Positions 16,100 through 24,824 of a stretch of 64,000 nt of DNA are shown one piece after another. The stretch spans positions 110,345 through 174,344 of the forward strand of contig JAVSMU010000001.1 in assembly GCA_032027045.1 (NCBI GenBank), given 5' to 3'. Positions within the stretch are counted from its first letter, which is position 1. The number at the start of each line of letters is the position of its first letter. The position numbers and the translations under genes are program-made. Below the pieces are notes generated by a model that was given only the letters and a program-made list of their open reading frames with translations, searched no databases and had not been told where the DNA came from. The stretch comes from Truepera sp. (GTDB lineage Bacteria; Deinococcota; Deinococci; Deinococcales; Trueperaceae).

Positions 16100-17890
16100 A
16101 TGCCCAAACCGACCTTCGAACAGCTCACCAGCGTGCGGCGCCTCGTTTCGCCCGCCTGGTCGCCCGACGGCGACTGGTTCGCCTACCTGGCCGACACCAG
16201 CGGCCGCCTGCAACTCTGGTTGCAACCCAAGGGCGGCGGCTTTCCCACCCAACTCACGGCCCTACGGGACCGTCGCGTGGTGGCGTTCGCTTGGTCGCGT
16301 GACGGGGGGCGCATCGCCTTCACCGCAGACCTGAAGGGGAACGAGACGCCCGAAGTCTTCGTGATGGACGTCGTGGCAGGCCGGCCAAGCTGGCCGCGCC
16401 AACTCACCGACCGGCCCGAGGTCGAGTACAACTTGAGCGGCTGGTCGGCCGACGGACGCATCGTCCTTAGCGCCAACGACCGCCTTCCCGCCGAGATGGA
16501 CCCGTTGCTGCTGGACCCGGTGACAGGCGAGGTCGAGCGTCTGATGACGGGCGGCCTGTACTACGCCGGCGAGGTCTCGCCCAGCGGCCGTTGGCTGGCC
16601 GTGACCGAACTGCGCTCCAACACCGACTCGGACGTTCACTTAGTCGACCTGGAAAGCGGCGAGGCGCGGCGCCTGACCGAACACGCGGAAGAAGCCAAGG
16701 TCTTCGCGGGTCCCTGGGCGACCGACGAGAGCGGCTTCTACCTGAGCACCGACGCCGGTCGTGAGTTCAGCGGCTTGGCCTTCTGGTCGTTCGAGAAGGA
16801 CGGCTGGGAGTACGTGCACCAACCCGAGCGCGACGTCGACGCCGTGAGCGTCTCGCGTGGCGGTCGTTACGTCGCTTACGTCGATAACGATGGCGGCAAC
16901 AGCGTCATCAGCATCCTCGACCAGCAGGAGCAGCGCCTACTACGGCCCGAACTGCCCGTGGGAGTGGTCGTTTCCTCGGAACTCCACCCGAGCGAGCCGC
17001 GCGTGCTGCTCATGCTGGCCACGCCGCGCGAATCAGGGAACATCTTCGAGTTCGATTTCGCCACCGGCAAGCTCAGGCGGCTGGAGCAGTCGATGCTCGG
17101 CGGCGTAGCGATCGAAGACCTGGCCGTGCCGGAACTGGTGAGTTACCCGAGCTTCGACCGCGAGATTCCCGCCTGGCTCTACCAGCCGGAGGGCCCTGGC
17201 CCGCACCCGGTGGTGCTCTCCATCCATGGCGGCCCTGAAGCGCAGGAGCGACCGGACTACGGCTACGGCGGCATGTACCAGTACCTCGTCTCGCGCGGGG
17301 TGGCGGTACTGGCACCAAATATCCGCGGCTCGACCGGTTACGGCAAGAGCTACCAGAAGCTCATCCAACGCGACTGGGGCGGCGGTGAGTTGCGCGACAT
17401 CGAGGCCGCCGCCGACTGGCTGGCGCAGCAAACGTGGGCGGACGCTTCTCGCCTGGGCATCTGGGGCGGGTCCTTCGGCGGTTTCGCCACCCTCTCCGCC
17501 ATCGCGCGACTACCCGACCGCTGGGCCGCGGCCGCCGCGGCGGTGGGACCTTCGAACCTCGTCACTTTCGCCCGCAGCGTTCCGCCGCACTGGCGCTCGA
17601 TGATGCGCAACTTCGTCGGCGACCCCGAGGACGATCATGCACTGCTGCTGGAGCGCTCGCCCATCACTTACGTGGAGAACGTGCGCACGCCGTTGTTGGT
17701 CTACCAAGGCGCCCACGATCCGCGTGTGGTGAAGGCCGAGTCAGACCAGATGGTCGAGGCGCTGCGCGGACGGGGCGTGGAGGTCGAGTACATCGTCGAC
17801 GAGGAGAGTGGCCACGGTCCCGCCAGCGCAGAAACGGCCATCGAGTGGTGGCGAGCGATCTCCGAGTTCCTGATCGAGAAGTTGACATGA
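16100..17890 (+). CDS. S9-family prolyl oligopeptidase
   Basis: 596 aa. The N-terminal two-thirds form a WD-like propeller with repeated S.DG.W(F/L)A and SPSGRWLAV motifs. The C-terminal alpha/beta hydrolase carries HGGP (oxyanion region), the nucleophile elbow [10 protein letters not shown], the acid in [10 protein letters not shown] and the His in DEESGHG. No signal peptide is seen, so it is probably cytoplasmic and cuts short peptides after Pro or acyl-blocked residues. AGGAGG precedes the ATG. Confidence 0.9.
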   Translation: MPKPTFEQLTSVRRLVSPAWSPDGDWFAYLADTSGRLQLWLQPKGGGFPTQLTALRDRRVVAFAWSRDGGRIAFTADLKGNETPEVFVMDVVAGRPSWPRQLTDRPEVEYNLSGWSADGRIVLSANDRLPAEMDPLLLDPVTGEVERLMTGGLYYAGEVSPSGRWLAVTELRSNTDSDVHLVDLESGEARRLTEHAEEAKVFAGPWATDESGFYLSTDAGREFSGLAFWSFEKDGWEYVHQPERDVDAVSVSRGGRYVAYVDNDGGNSVISILDQQEQRLLRPELPVGVVVSSELHPSEPRVLLMLATPRESGNIFEFDFATGKLRRLEQSMLGGVAIEDLAVPELVSYPSFDREIPAWLYQPEGPGPHPVVLSIHGGPEAQERPDYGYGGMYQYLVSRGVAVLAPNIRGSTGYGKSYQKLIQRDWGGGELRDIEAAADWLAQQTWADASRLGIWGGSFGGFATLSAIARLPDRWAAAAAAVGPSNLVTFARSVPPHWRSMMRNFVGDPEDDHALLLERSPITYVENVRTPLLVYQGAHDPRVVKAESDQMVEALRGRGVEVEYIVDEESGHGPASAETAIEWWRAISEFLIEKLT

Positions 17891-18087
17891 AAGCCGGCTC
17901 CAACGGGAGCGCCAGGCGTGACCGGACCTCGCCTTGTGATTCGCGGACCTGGCGTGGTCGTGTTGCCTCGCGACCCCACGGGCCGACAGTAGGTGTCGCA
18001 GGAGAGGGCGAGAGTACTGCGAGCACTTGAGCGCGGGCCCAGTTCAGCGACCGGCTGCGCCGACCGCGCTTCCAGTTTGGAGGCTCA

Positions 18088-19143
18088 GTGCGCCGCATAA
18101 GGGTTCCGCAGATGGCCGACTTCATCGCCCGCCAGTACCGCGCCGAGCCCGGTCGCGCGCTCTTCTTCTGGGGTCCGCCCGGCGTCGGCAAGACCATGAT
18201 GGTCGGCGCCGTCGCGCGCGAGATGGGCATCGGCTTCAAGGAGACCCGCATCGGGACGATGGTGCCGAGCGACCTTCGCGGCGTGCCGGTCCCAGACCGC
18301 GAGCGCAGGATCACAGAGTGGTTCACGGGCGAGTACCTACCCGATCCCGAGCGCGACGGCGAAAAGGGCATCCTGTTGCTGGACGAGTACCCGCAGGCAA
18401 CGCCCATCATGCAGGGCCTCGCGCAGCGGTTGGTGCTCGAGCGGCGCATGGGCGAGCGCTACCGACTGCCGGACGGCTGGATGGTTGTAGCGCTCGGTAA
18501 CCGCCGCGAGGACCACGCGAGCGTCTACGAGATGCCGACCCAGACGCAGAACCGCTTCAAGCACTTCTTGGTGGAGCCGGACATCAGGAGCTTCACGGAT
18601 TACGCCATGCGTCGGAACTTTCACCCTCACATCGTGTCGTTCCTCAACGCCAACGAGAGCTACCTGTTCATGTTCGACTCGCAGGCCAAGAACTCCCCGG
18701 CGTGGCCGAGCCCGCGGACCTGGGAGTACGCCAACGCCGATTACTCTCTTTCGGAGGACGCCGCCGATTTGGAGCAGAGCGTGGGAAGCAAGGCGATGGA
18801 TCAGTTTCTCGCGTACCGCACTGTGTTCGCCTCCTTGCCCGACGTGCGGGCCATCCTGGCCGGCTCTGGAGTGCAGGAGGAACTGCCTGTCGGGCGTAAC
18901 GCGCAGTTCGCGCTCATCATCGCGCTGGCGAGCGGCATGGCGAGCCCAGACGAGGGGGTCAACGCGTACCGCTGGTTGGTCGGGCATAGCCTCGATGGCG
19001 AATTGCTTCAGGTCTACCTGGAGTACATCGTGCGGCGCGCGCGAGACCGGGGCGAGACGGGCGCGTTGGCACAGATGATCTCCGCCGAGCCGAGCCTGCA
19101 GAAGAGCATCGAGGAGCTCCTGGCAGCTCTCATGGCGGGTTGA
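18088..19143 (+). CDS. MoxR-like AAA+ ATPase
   Basis: 351 aa, GTG start with GGAGG 5 bp upstream. Walker A is FFWGPPGVGKTMM near residue 30 and Walker B GILLLDEYPQA near residue 95; ALGNRREDHA supplies the sensor region and QNRFKHFLVEPD matches the MoxR arrangement after it. MoxR ATPases act as chaperones that activate VWA-domain partners. The next gene, 4 bp downstream, encodes such a partner and a repeat protein follows, so the three probably work together. Confidence 0.87.
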   Translation: MRRIRVPQMADFIARQYRAEPGRALFFWGPPGVGKTMMVGAVAREMGIGFKETRIGTMVPSDLRGVPVPDRERRITEWFTGEYLPDPERDGEKGILLLDEYPQATPIMQGLAQRLVLERRMGERYRLPDGWMVVALGNRREDHASVYEMPTQTQNRFKHFLVEPDIRSFTDYAMRRNFHPHIVSFLNANESYLFMFDSQAKNSPAWPSPRTWEYANADYSLSEDAADLEQSVGSKAMDQFLAYRTVFASLPDVRAILAGSGVQEELPVGRNAQFALIIALASGMASPDEGVNAYRWLVGHSLDGELLQVYLEYIVRRARDRGETGALAQMISAEPSLQKSIEELLAALMAG

Positions 19144-19147
19144 GGGG

Positions 19148-20356
19148 GTGAGTGTGAGCGGCGAGGCAAGCGAGATCCGCAGTCGCATCAGTGGAGCGAT
19201 CATGCGTCTCAGGGCCGAGGCGCCCTTCTTCGCCGTCCTCGCGCTGCACGCTGAGTACGTGGCCGACGACACCGTTCCGATCGCCGCCACCGACGGACGC
19301 GTCATCTATTTCAACCCCGGGGCGTTCCGCCGCCTCTCGACCAACGAACTGCGCGGCGTGCTGCTGCATGAGGTGCTGCACTGTGCGTTCACTCACGTGA
19401 CGCGTAGGGGCCGGCGTGACCCGCTGCGCTGGAACGTGGCCGCCGACTTCGTGGTGAACCCGATGGTGCTCGAGGTCAAGGGTGCCGAACTGCCCGAAGG
19501 GTTGCTCTTCGATGAGCGCTATGCCGGAAGGCGGGTGGAGGAGGTCTACGACATGTTGCCGGAGCCATTGCGTGCGCCGCCGCCGGAATGGTGGGACCTC
19601 AGGCCGCGGGTGCCGGACGAGGGACAAGATGCCGATCCCGGCGCTAGCGAGGGCGGACGGGCGCTCGGCTCTCAAGGCGAATTTGCCGACGCCGAGGCTC
19701 TCGCCAGGTACTGGAAGGACGCCGTCCTCGGTGCCGCTCAAGCGCACAAGGCCTTCGACAACTACGGTCGTCTCTCCCTGGGGTCGGAGTTGCTGGTAAA
19801 GCACGTCGGCGAGGCGGAAGTCGACTGGCGTGACCTGCTCAGGGAGTACACGGTCTACCACCCGACGGACTTCGGTGAGTTCGATCAGCGCCTGGTGGGC
19901 CGCGGAATCTACGAGGAGGCGCTCGAGGGCGAGAACCTCGATGTTCACGTCGGCATAGACACGAGCGGCAGTTGCGTACCCTGGGTCGAGCCGTTCCTGG
20001 CCGAGCTGAAGGGCATCGTGGAGGCGTTCCCTCACGTCAGGGCGCACGTCTCGTTCGTGGATGCCGCCTTGATCGGTCCTTTCGACATCGAGTCCTTCAG
20101 CGAGTTGCCCAGGCCGCGGGGCGGAGGCGGCACCAGCTTCGTGCCCTTCTTCGACCACGTGAAGGAGGCGGTTACGGTTGGTGAGCACGGCGTGCTCGTG
20201 TACCTCACCGACGGGTACGGGACCTTCCCTACCGAAACACCGGCCCAGGAGATCATCTGGCTGGTCACGCCGGGCGGCCTCAAGACAGAAGATTTTCCCT
20301 TCGGGAGGGTTGTCCGGATGGCGGGAGACGCTTTCGGGCGACCGTGGGAGCGATGA
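19148..20356 (+). CDS. VWA-like / DUF2201 metallopeptidase-type protein
   Basis: 402 aa, GTG start. The N-terminal domain carries a zinc-peptidase motif, LLHEVLHCAFTH (HExxH), followed by WNVAADFVVNPMV, the putative-metallopeptidase domain found joined to DUF2201. The C-terminal domain (from about residue 265) is VWA-like: DVHVGIDTSGSC has the DxSxS metal-site pattern and GGGTSFVPFFDHV the following Thr. Such proteins are standard MoxR partners. The middle is Asp/Glu-rich and probably flexible. Cytoplasmic, no signal peptide. Confidence 0.82.
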   Translation: MSVSGEASEIRSRISGAIMRLRAEAPFFAVLALHAEYVADDTVPIAATDGRVIYFNPGAFRRLSTNELRGVLLHEVLHCAFTHVTRRGRRDPLRWNVAADFVVNPMVLEVKGAELPEGLLFDERYAGRRVEEVYDMLPEPLRAPPPEWWDLRPRVPDEGQDADPGASEGGRALGSQGEFADAEALARYWKDAVLGAAQAHKAFDNYGRLSLGSELLVKHVGEAEVDWRDLLREYTVYHPTDFGEFDQRLVGRGIYEEALEGENLDVHVGIDTSGSCVPWVEPFLAELKGIVEAFPHVRAHVSFVDAALIGPFDIESFSELPRPRGGGGTSFVPFFDHVKEAVTVGEHGVLVYLTDGYGTFPTETPAQEIIWLVTPGGLKTEDFPFGRVVRMAGDAFGRPWER

Positions 20357-20409
20357 GTGACCGGAGACCTTCTTGACTGGAACGTTGATCACCGGAAGCC
20401 CCGCGCGCG

Positions 20410-21657
20410 GTGAGTGACCTAGCCTGGCGCGCCCGCAATAACCCTCGTGAGCTGCTGGCGGACCCCGAGTTCGTCCTCAGGCTGGTCGCTGAGCCGGGGC
20501 AGATCGAGGAGATTGGCTACGAGACCCTCGCTAAGCTGGTTCGGTTTCCGGAAGCTCCGGCGGCACTCGTCCGGGGGGCCATCGGCAGTTTCGAGTCGAG
20601 CAAACGCGCCGAGCTGGCAGATGCCCTCCTCGCCAACCCCAACCTGACGCAGCCGCAGGCAGAACGCCTCGAGTCCGCCTTCGATCCGGCCGCCGACCGC
20701 AACGAGGCCTTGCGTTTCCACGCGAAACTCAGTCCCGAAGAGCCCAGGGAGGCGGCGCACTATCTCGGGAAAGCGGTCGTCGGGCACTTCCGGGAGTTCG
20801 AGGGGCACTCGCTTTACGAGAGGACCGACCTGCGCAACGGATTCGTGCCGCGGACACTCCTGAAGCATAGGCCCGACGACCTTGTGGCGCTCAGGTGGAT
20901 CATCGACTTCCCCTTGACGCCGGATGGACTGCTTGCCTACCCGCACCTCGGGCCGGGTTACGCGCCGCTGCGCGAGGCCCTCACCCGCAACGGGGCCGCG
21001 TTGGGAGAGAGGTTGCTCGCGGCCTTCCCGAGCGAGCGAGGATCCAAGCAAATCGCGGCTCGGCCGAACCTGCCCGAGGAGTTGGTGGCTCGGCTCCTGG
21101 AGTCGACAGATGAGCTGGTCGTGTATCAGTTGGCCACCAACCCACGGCTCACCCCCGCACAGCAACGTGTGCTGTTCGACAGGGGCGAACCTCGCATCTG
21201 GCAGGGCTTGGCCGCGAACCCTAACCTCACGCAACGGATGGAGCTTTTCCTGGCCGGTTTGGACGACGCGAAAGTGAGCGGAACCCTTCTCCAGCGGCCC
21301 TATCTCCAACCGGCGACGATAGGCGAATTGAAGCAGTCGGACTGGCAGCGCGTGTCGAAAGCGGCCAACGCCTACCGCCCCAGATCGAAAAGGGGTCATC
21401 CGCGGGGGAACAGGCCCGAGCTGCTCGATCGTGTAATGGCGCCGTACCACTACTTCATGGAGCGGCTACTCTTGGCTACCTCGTCGAACGCGGACGAGGC
21501 GCTGCTCGAGGTTCTCGCCGACAGCACTGACGCCTTCGTGCGCTTGGCGGTGGCCACGCATCCGAACAGCTCAAGGGCAACCAAGAGGCGGCTGGCGGAG
21601 GATACCGACGTGAGGGTGGCGCGGGCGGCAGTGGGGGAGGCGACGTCGGTTTTCTAG
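20410..21657 (+). CDS. LRV-like helical repeat protein
   Basis: 415 aa, GTG start with a weak upstream ribosome site. Repeated motifs of about 24 residues occur throughout: ALLANPNLTQPQ, IAARPNLPEELVARLLES, LATNPRLTPAQQ, LAANPNLTQRME and VATHPNSSRATKRRLAED. This (A)(N)P.LT/P pattern is that of leucine-rich-repeat-variant (LRV) proteins, a helical solenoid; the iron-sulfur-binding cysteines of AzoB-type LRV proteins are absent. It follows the MoxR and VWA genes by 53 bp and is likely the substrate-recognition or scaffold member of the trio. Confidence 0.7.
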   Translation: MSDLAWRARNNPRELLADPEFVLRLVAEPGQIEEIGYETLAKLVRFPEAPAALVRGAIGSFESSKRAELADALLANPNLTQPQAERLESAFDPAADRNEALRFHAKLSPEEPREAAHYLGKAVVGHFREFEGHSLYERTDLRNGFVPRTLLKHRPDDLVALRWIIDFPLTPDGLLAYPHLGPGYAPLREALTRNGAALGERLLAAFPSERGSKQIAARPNLPEELVARLLESTDELVVYQLATNPRLTPAQQRVLFDRGEPRIWQGLAANPNLTQRMELFLAGLDDAKVSGTLLQRPYLQPATIGELKQSDWQRVSKAANAYRPRSKRGHPRGNRPELLDRVMAPYHYFMERLLLATSSNADEALLEVLADSTDAFVRLAVATHPNSSRATKRRLAEDTDVRVARAAVGEATSVF

Positions 21658-21792
21658 CGTGGCCGTCCCGCGAAGCCGTCGGCGCCTAGTTTGGCGATCC
21701 TGCTTAGTAATGCTCGCAAACGTAAATGATGTAGGCATGCTCCGTAATCAGTTCTACCTAGAGGAAGCTCAGGACAGGGCCAGGACAAGGCG

Positions 21793-23170
21793 ACCGCGCC
21801 CCGTAAGCTCTGTAAATTAGGTGGCTCTGCGAATTTGTCGTGAGAGAAAGGAGCCATCGCTCCTCCAGAATGGGAAGTGCGAACTACCCCTGGAACGGAG
21901 TGAACGATGACTCAACTGAAGGATAGTGTTTTGACGACGCGTTTGCGTGAGGCGCTGGTGGATCAACCCGATTTCTTGCGTGACATCGTGCAATCGACGC
22001 TGCAGCGGTTGTTGGAGGAGGAGATCACCCTGCACCTGAACGCTGACCCGCATGAGCGGACCGAGGGGCGGCGCGGTTACCGTAACGGTTACCGTCCTCG
22101 GCAGCTCAAGACGCGCGTGGGCACGCTTTCACTGCTGGTGCCGATGGACCGGGAGGGCACCTTCAAGACGGAGCTGTTCGACCGGTACCAGCGCAGCGAG
22201 AAGGCGTTGGTGCTGTCGCTGATGGAGATGTACCTGGAGGGCGTGTCGACGCGGAAGGTGAAGGACGTCACCGAGGTGTTGTGCGGCACCAGCTTCAGCA
22301 AGAGCACCGTGAGCCGCTTGGCGGGCCAGCTCGACGCTGACTTGGCGGCGTGGCGCGAGCGGCGCTTGGACGCCTGCTCCTATCCGTACCTGGTGGTTGA
22401 TGCGCGCTACGAGCACGTGCGGGTGGATGGGCGGGTGGTGAGCCAGGGCGTGCTGGTGGTCAAAGGCGTGCGGAGTGACGGGCAACGGGAGCTGCTGGCC
22501 GTGGACGTGGCCGACTCGGAGTCGGAGGCGACCTACGACGGCCTCTTCCGGCGTCTGAAGGAGCGCGGCCTGAGCGGTGTGCAGCTCGTGACGAGCGATG
22601 ATCACAAGGGCCTGGTGGCCGCCATCCAGCGGCACTTCCAGGGCGCCAGTTGGCAGCGTTGCCAGGTGCACTTCCTGAGGAACGCGCGTGGCAAGGTAGC
22701 TCGGAAGCATCAGGCGGCGCTCACGGCTGACCTGAAGGCGATCTTCGCGGCGTCCGACCAGGAGTGGGCGTTTTCTCTCGCCAAGGAGGTGGTGGAGCGC
22801 TGGAGTGCCTCGCATCCGGCGGTGGCGGAATGGATCGAGGTCGGCATCGAGGCGACGCTGGCGTGCTTCTCGTTCCCTGAGCCTCATCGGCGGCGCATCC
22901 GCTCGACGAACGGCCTGGAGCGTTTCAACCAGGAACTGAAGCGAAGAACGAGGGTGGTTCGCATCTTCCCGAACCGCGAGGCTTGCCTGCGCCTCATCAC
23001 CGCCATGTGCGTGGAGCAAAGCGAGGAGTGGCTATCGGGCCGGAAGTACCTGGACATGGAACTGCTCGAGGTTAACTCCGCCGCATCGTCGACCACTGGT
23101 GAGGAGGTGAGCTTGGCAGCCTAGCGATGACTGGCCCTGGAGGGATTTACAGACAATTCGGGACTTGACT
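21793..23170 (+). mobile_element. IS256-family insertion sequence, copy 1
   Basis: The 1378-bp element is bounded by the 9-bp target duplication GACAAGGCG at 21784-21792 and 23171-23179. The ends (left ACCGCGCCCCG..., right reverse complement AGTCAAGTCCCG...) are imperfect inverted repeats sharing CCCG and TCTGTAAAT. It carries one transposase gene. A second copy of the same length and with identical transposase lies at 43469-44846 in opposite orientation. The intact duplication shows a simple transposition event into vapB. Confidence 0.93.
21907..23124 (+). CDS. IS256-family (mutator-type) transposase
   Basis: 405 aa. The mutator-type catalytic domain is complete: first Asp in YLVVDARYEHVR, second in LVTSDDHKGLVAAI, the C...H signature RCQVHFLRNAR, and the Glu in RSTNGLERFNQELKRR. 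The N-terminus TQLKDSVLTTRLREALVDQP is the usual DNA-binding part. The gene is intact and the protein is identical to copy 2, so both copies are recent and probably able to transpose. Confidence 0.95.
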   Translation: MTQLKDSVLTTRLREALVDQPDFLRDIVQSTLQRLLEEEITLHLNADPHERTEGRRGYRNGYRPRQLKTRVGTLSLLVPMDREGTFKTELFDRYQRSEKALVLSLMEMYLEGVSTRKVKDVTEVLCGTSFSKSTVSRLAGQLDADLAAWRERRLDACSYPYLVVDARYEHVRVDGRVVSQGVLVVKGVRSDGQRELLAVDVADSESEATYDGLFRRLKERGLSGVQLVTSDDHKGLVAAIQRHFQGASWQRCQVHFLRNARGKVARKHQAALTADLKAIFAASDQEWAFSLAKEVVERWSASHPAVAEWIEVGIEATLACFSFPEPHRRRIRSTNGLERFNQELKRRTRVVRIFPNREACLRLITAMCVEQSEEWLSGRKYLDMELLEVNSAASSTTGEEVSLAA

Positions 23171-23424
23171 GACAAGGCGCTCAAGAGGCGGGCGAAGGAA
23201 CTCGGTGTCTCTTAAGCCGAAGTCGGGCTGCGCGCTATCGACGAGTCGCTGAGAGGTGAGAGCAGAACGCACGTTGCCGCTCGCCAGGCACTCGAGTCGT
23301 TCCTAGAGCGCGCCGGCCAGATCGCCAAGACCGGTTCCTTCCCCGAAGGCTGCAGCCTCGGCCGCCAAACCTTCGACGAGGAAGACCGACGCTTCAAGCG
23401 CTGGGAAATGAAGGAATGACCTAG

Positions 23425-23565
23425 ATGCCCGCCACCAACGGGCTCATCTATCCGCACCGCGAGGCAGAGCCGGAACAGGGGCGTCGCGTCAGAGAGGTGT
23501 TGCGAGCGCTCTCACGAAGCGGCCGGACGCGAGTTACTGGCCAACGGTGGTCTAGGCACCTCGGA
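23425..23565 (+). pseudogene. Remnant of VapC PIN-domain toxin
   Basis: The frame starting at 23425, 5 bp after the vapB remnant ends, reads ATNGLIYPHREAEPEQGRRVREVLRALSRSGRT. This resembles a VapC N-terminus, where DTNVLIYAHD would carry the first catalytic Asp; here that Asp is Ala. The product then drifts out of frame and the gene is cut off by the HigA region. Confidence 0.5.
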
Positions 23566-23569
23566 GAAC

Positions 23570-23935
23570 TCAGCCCGACGTCGGCACCTTTCCGGGGCGG
23601 ATATCCTTCACGGTGCTGGGAACGGCCTTCACCAGCTCTTCCCCATGCTCCTGGGCGGCGACTTCGAGGTCGTAATGCGCCTGAAGGTTCAGCCAGAACC
23701 GAGGGCTGTTGTCGAAGAACATCGCTAGCCGCCACGCCGTGTCGGCCGTAATGCTTCGCTTCCCGTGCACGATCTGCCCAATGCGCTGAGCGGGCATTCC
23801 GGTGCGCCTGGCGAGCTCGTATTGCGACAAGCCGTACGGCTCGAGGAACTCCTCCTTGAGAACTTCCCCGGGGTGAATCGGCGCAAGGTCCCTCTCGTAA
23901 GGTGCAACTCGCATGGTCGTCATCATGTCGGTCAT
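23570..23935 (-). CDS. HigA-type antitoxin (Xre family)
   Basis: 121 aa. The HigA signature PIHPGEVLKEEFLEPYGLSQYELARRTGMPAQRIGQIVHGKRSITADTAWRLAMFF is a helix-turn-helix, followed by FWLNLQAHYDLEVA. ATG 23935 is preceded by a strong GAGGAGG site, so independent synthesis is likely. The same frame is open upstream into a truncated HigB, so a read-through fusion could also be made. HigA binds HigB and represses the operon; with the toxin truncated, this antitoxin may act alone. Confidence 0.85.
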   Translation of the reverse strand: MTDMMTTMRVAPYERDLAPIHPGEVLKEEFLEPYGLSQYELARRTGMPAQRIGQIVHGKRSITADTAWRLAMFFDNSPRFWLNLQAHYDLEVAAQEHGEELVKAVPSTVKDIRPGKVPTSG

Positions 23936-24109
23936 GGCTCCTCCTCGCCGAATAAAGTGATAGCCGACCACTTCGACTTCGTAGGCGTTACCGCCGTCCC
24001 ACCGGAAGACGATACGGAACTGGTCGTTGACGCGGATACTGTGCCGCCCCTCACGCTTACCCTTCAGGGCCTCGAGCCGGTTGCCGGGAGGGCTGGTGAG
24101 GTCACTCAT
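23936..24109 (-). pseudogene. 5'-truncated HigB toxin joined in frame to HigA
   Basis: The 58 codons before HigA read SDLTSPPGNRLEALKGKREG, HSIRVNDQFRIVFRW and NAYEVEVVGYH. This is the C-terminal half of a RelE/HigB-type ribosome-dependent mRNA interferase. The N-terminal half (about 40-45 residues) is missing; the junction lies where the neighbouring HTH gene ends. There is no stop codon between this segment and HigA. Confidence 0.65.
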
Positions 24110-24794
24110 CCAGTGGCACGAACGCCACGTTCAGCCGGTAGCGCTTCTTTCCCGCCGGCGCAGGGCCACTCGCCGCACCCTGAGCGCTGGCGGGCATGTA
24201 GCGTTGCATCACGTCGTACAGCAGTTGCTGCAGCTCGCGACTCTCCGCCTCGGTAAGGACCAGGTTCGTCCAGTAGTCGATGCTTGCCGGCCGCCGCGGG
24301 TCGAGCCAGTCGAGGTCCTGTCCCGCGCTGGCCGAGCTCTGAACCCAGGCCTCCCCATGCTCGTCACGGAACATGCTTTGGCCGTAGACGCCCCCTGCGC
24401 GCAGCTGACGCGCCTGGATGTGCGTGCGCTCGCGCGCCTCGGCAAGCTGCTGCTGCCACAAGCGTTCCTCCAGGTCGGCGAAGGGCGTGGCCTCGTACGG
24501 GATGAAGTAGGCGTCGTGCACCGAGCGGTAGATCTTGATGGGCCGCCCCTGACGTTTCTCCTCGCGCACGACCCGCAGTAGGCCGGCCTTGCGCAGCACG
24601 CCTATGCGGTAGAGCATGGCGTTCAGGTCGAGGTCGAGTTCGGCCGCCGCGGCGCTTGCGCTGGCCTCTCGGGCCAAGAACGGCCGGAACGCCGCCTGGA
24701 AGCGCGGCTCGCTGAGGAGGCGCGCCTGCTCGGGGTCGCTCACCGTGAAGAAGCGGGCGCCGTCTTGCGCCCTACCTGAATCGGGCCCTTTCAT
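24102..24794 (-). CDS. Winged-helix transcriptional regulator
   Basis: 230 aa. Residues about 35-95 (RPFLAREASASAAAAELDLDLNAMLYRIGVLRKAGLLRVVREEKRQGRPIKIYR) form an ArsR-like winged helix-turn-helix with a basic wing. The rest resembles the sensor half of regulators annotated as helix-turn-helix domain proteins next to transporters. It is divergent from the MFS gene 30 bp away, so it probably controls that transporter. TACCCT (24807-24802 on the minus strand) lies 7 nt before the ATG, suggesting a leaderless mRNA. Confidence 0.75.
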   Translation of the reverse strand: MKGPDSGRAQDGARFFTVSDPEQARLLSEPRFQAAFRPFLAREASASAAAAELDLDLNAMLYRIGVLRKAGLLRVVREEKRQGRPIKIYRSVHDAYFIPYEATPFADLEERLWQQQLAEARERTHIQARQLRAGGVYGQSMFRDEHGEAWVQSSASAGQDLDWLDPRRPASIDYWTNLVLTEAESRELQQLLYDVMQRYMPASAQGAASGPAPAGKKRYRLNVAFVPLDE

Positions 24795-24824
24795 TCAGTT
24801 AAGGGTAGCACCGAGCATACGGGC

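Larger units (their letters stand above)
21737..23419 (+). pseudogene. Broken VapB-type antitoxin gene split by an IS
   Basis: The 5' part (21737-21783) encodes LRNQFYLEEAQD-like sequence. After the IS the frame resumes with DKALKRRAKELGVS, a stop (TAA 23213-23215), AEVGLRAIDESLRG and ALESFLERAGQIAKTG, ending at 23419. Together these are a ribbon-helix-helix VapB-like antitoxin. Three lesions are visible: an 11-bp tandem duplication (CAGGACARGGC twice) just before the insertion point shifts the frame, the TAA interrupts the body, and the IS splits the gene. Confidence 0.65.

Noticed and set aside
19130-20392. 420-codon minus-strand frame opposite the VWA-like gene
   Set aside because: Shadow: the plus strand carries HExxH and DxSxS motifs and tight operon spacing.
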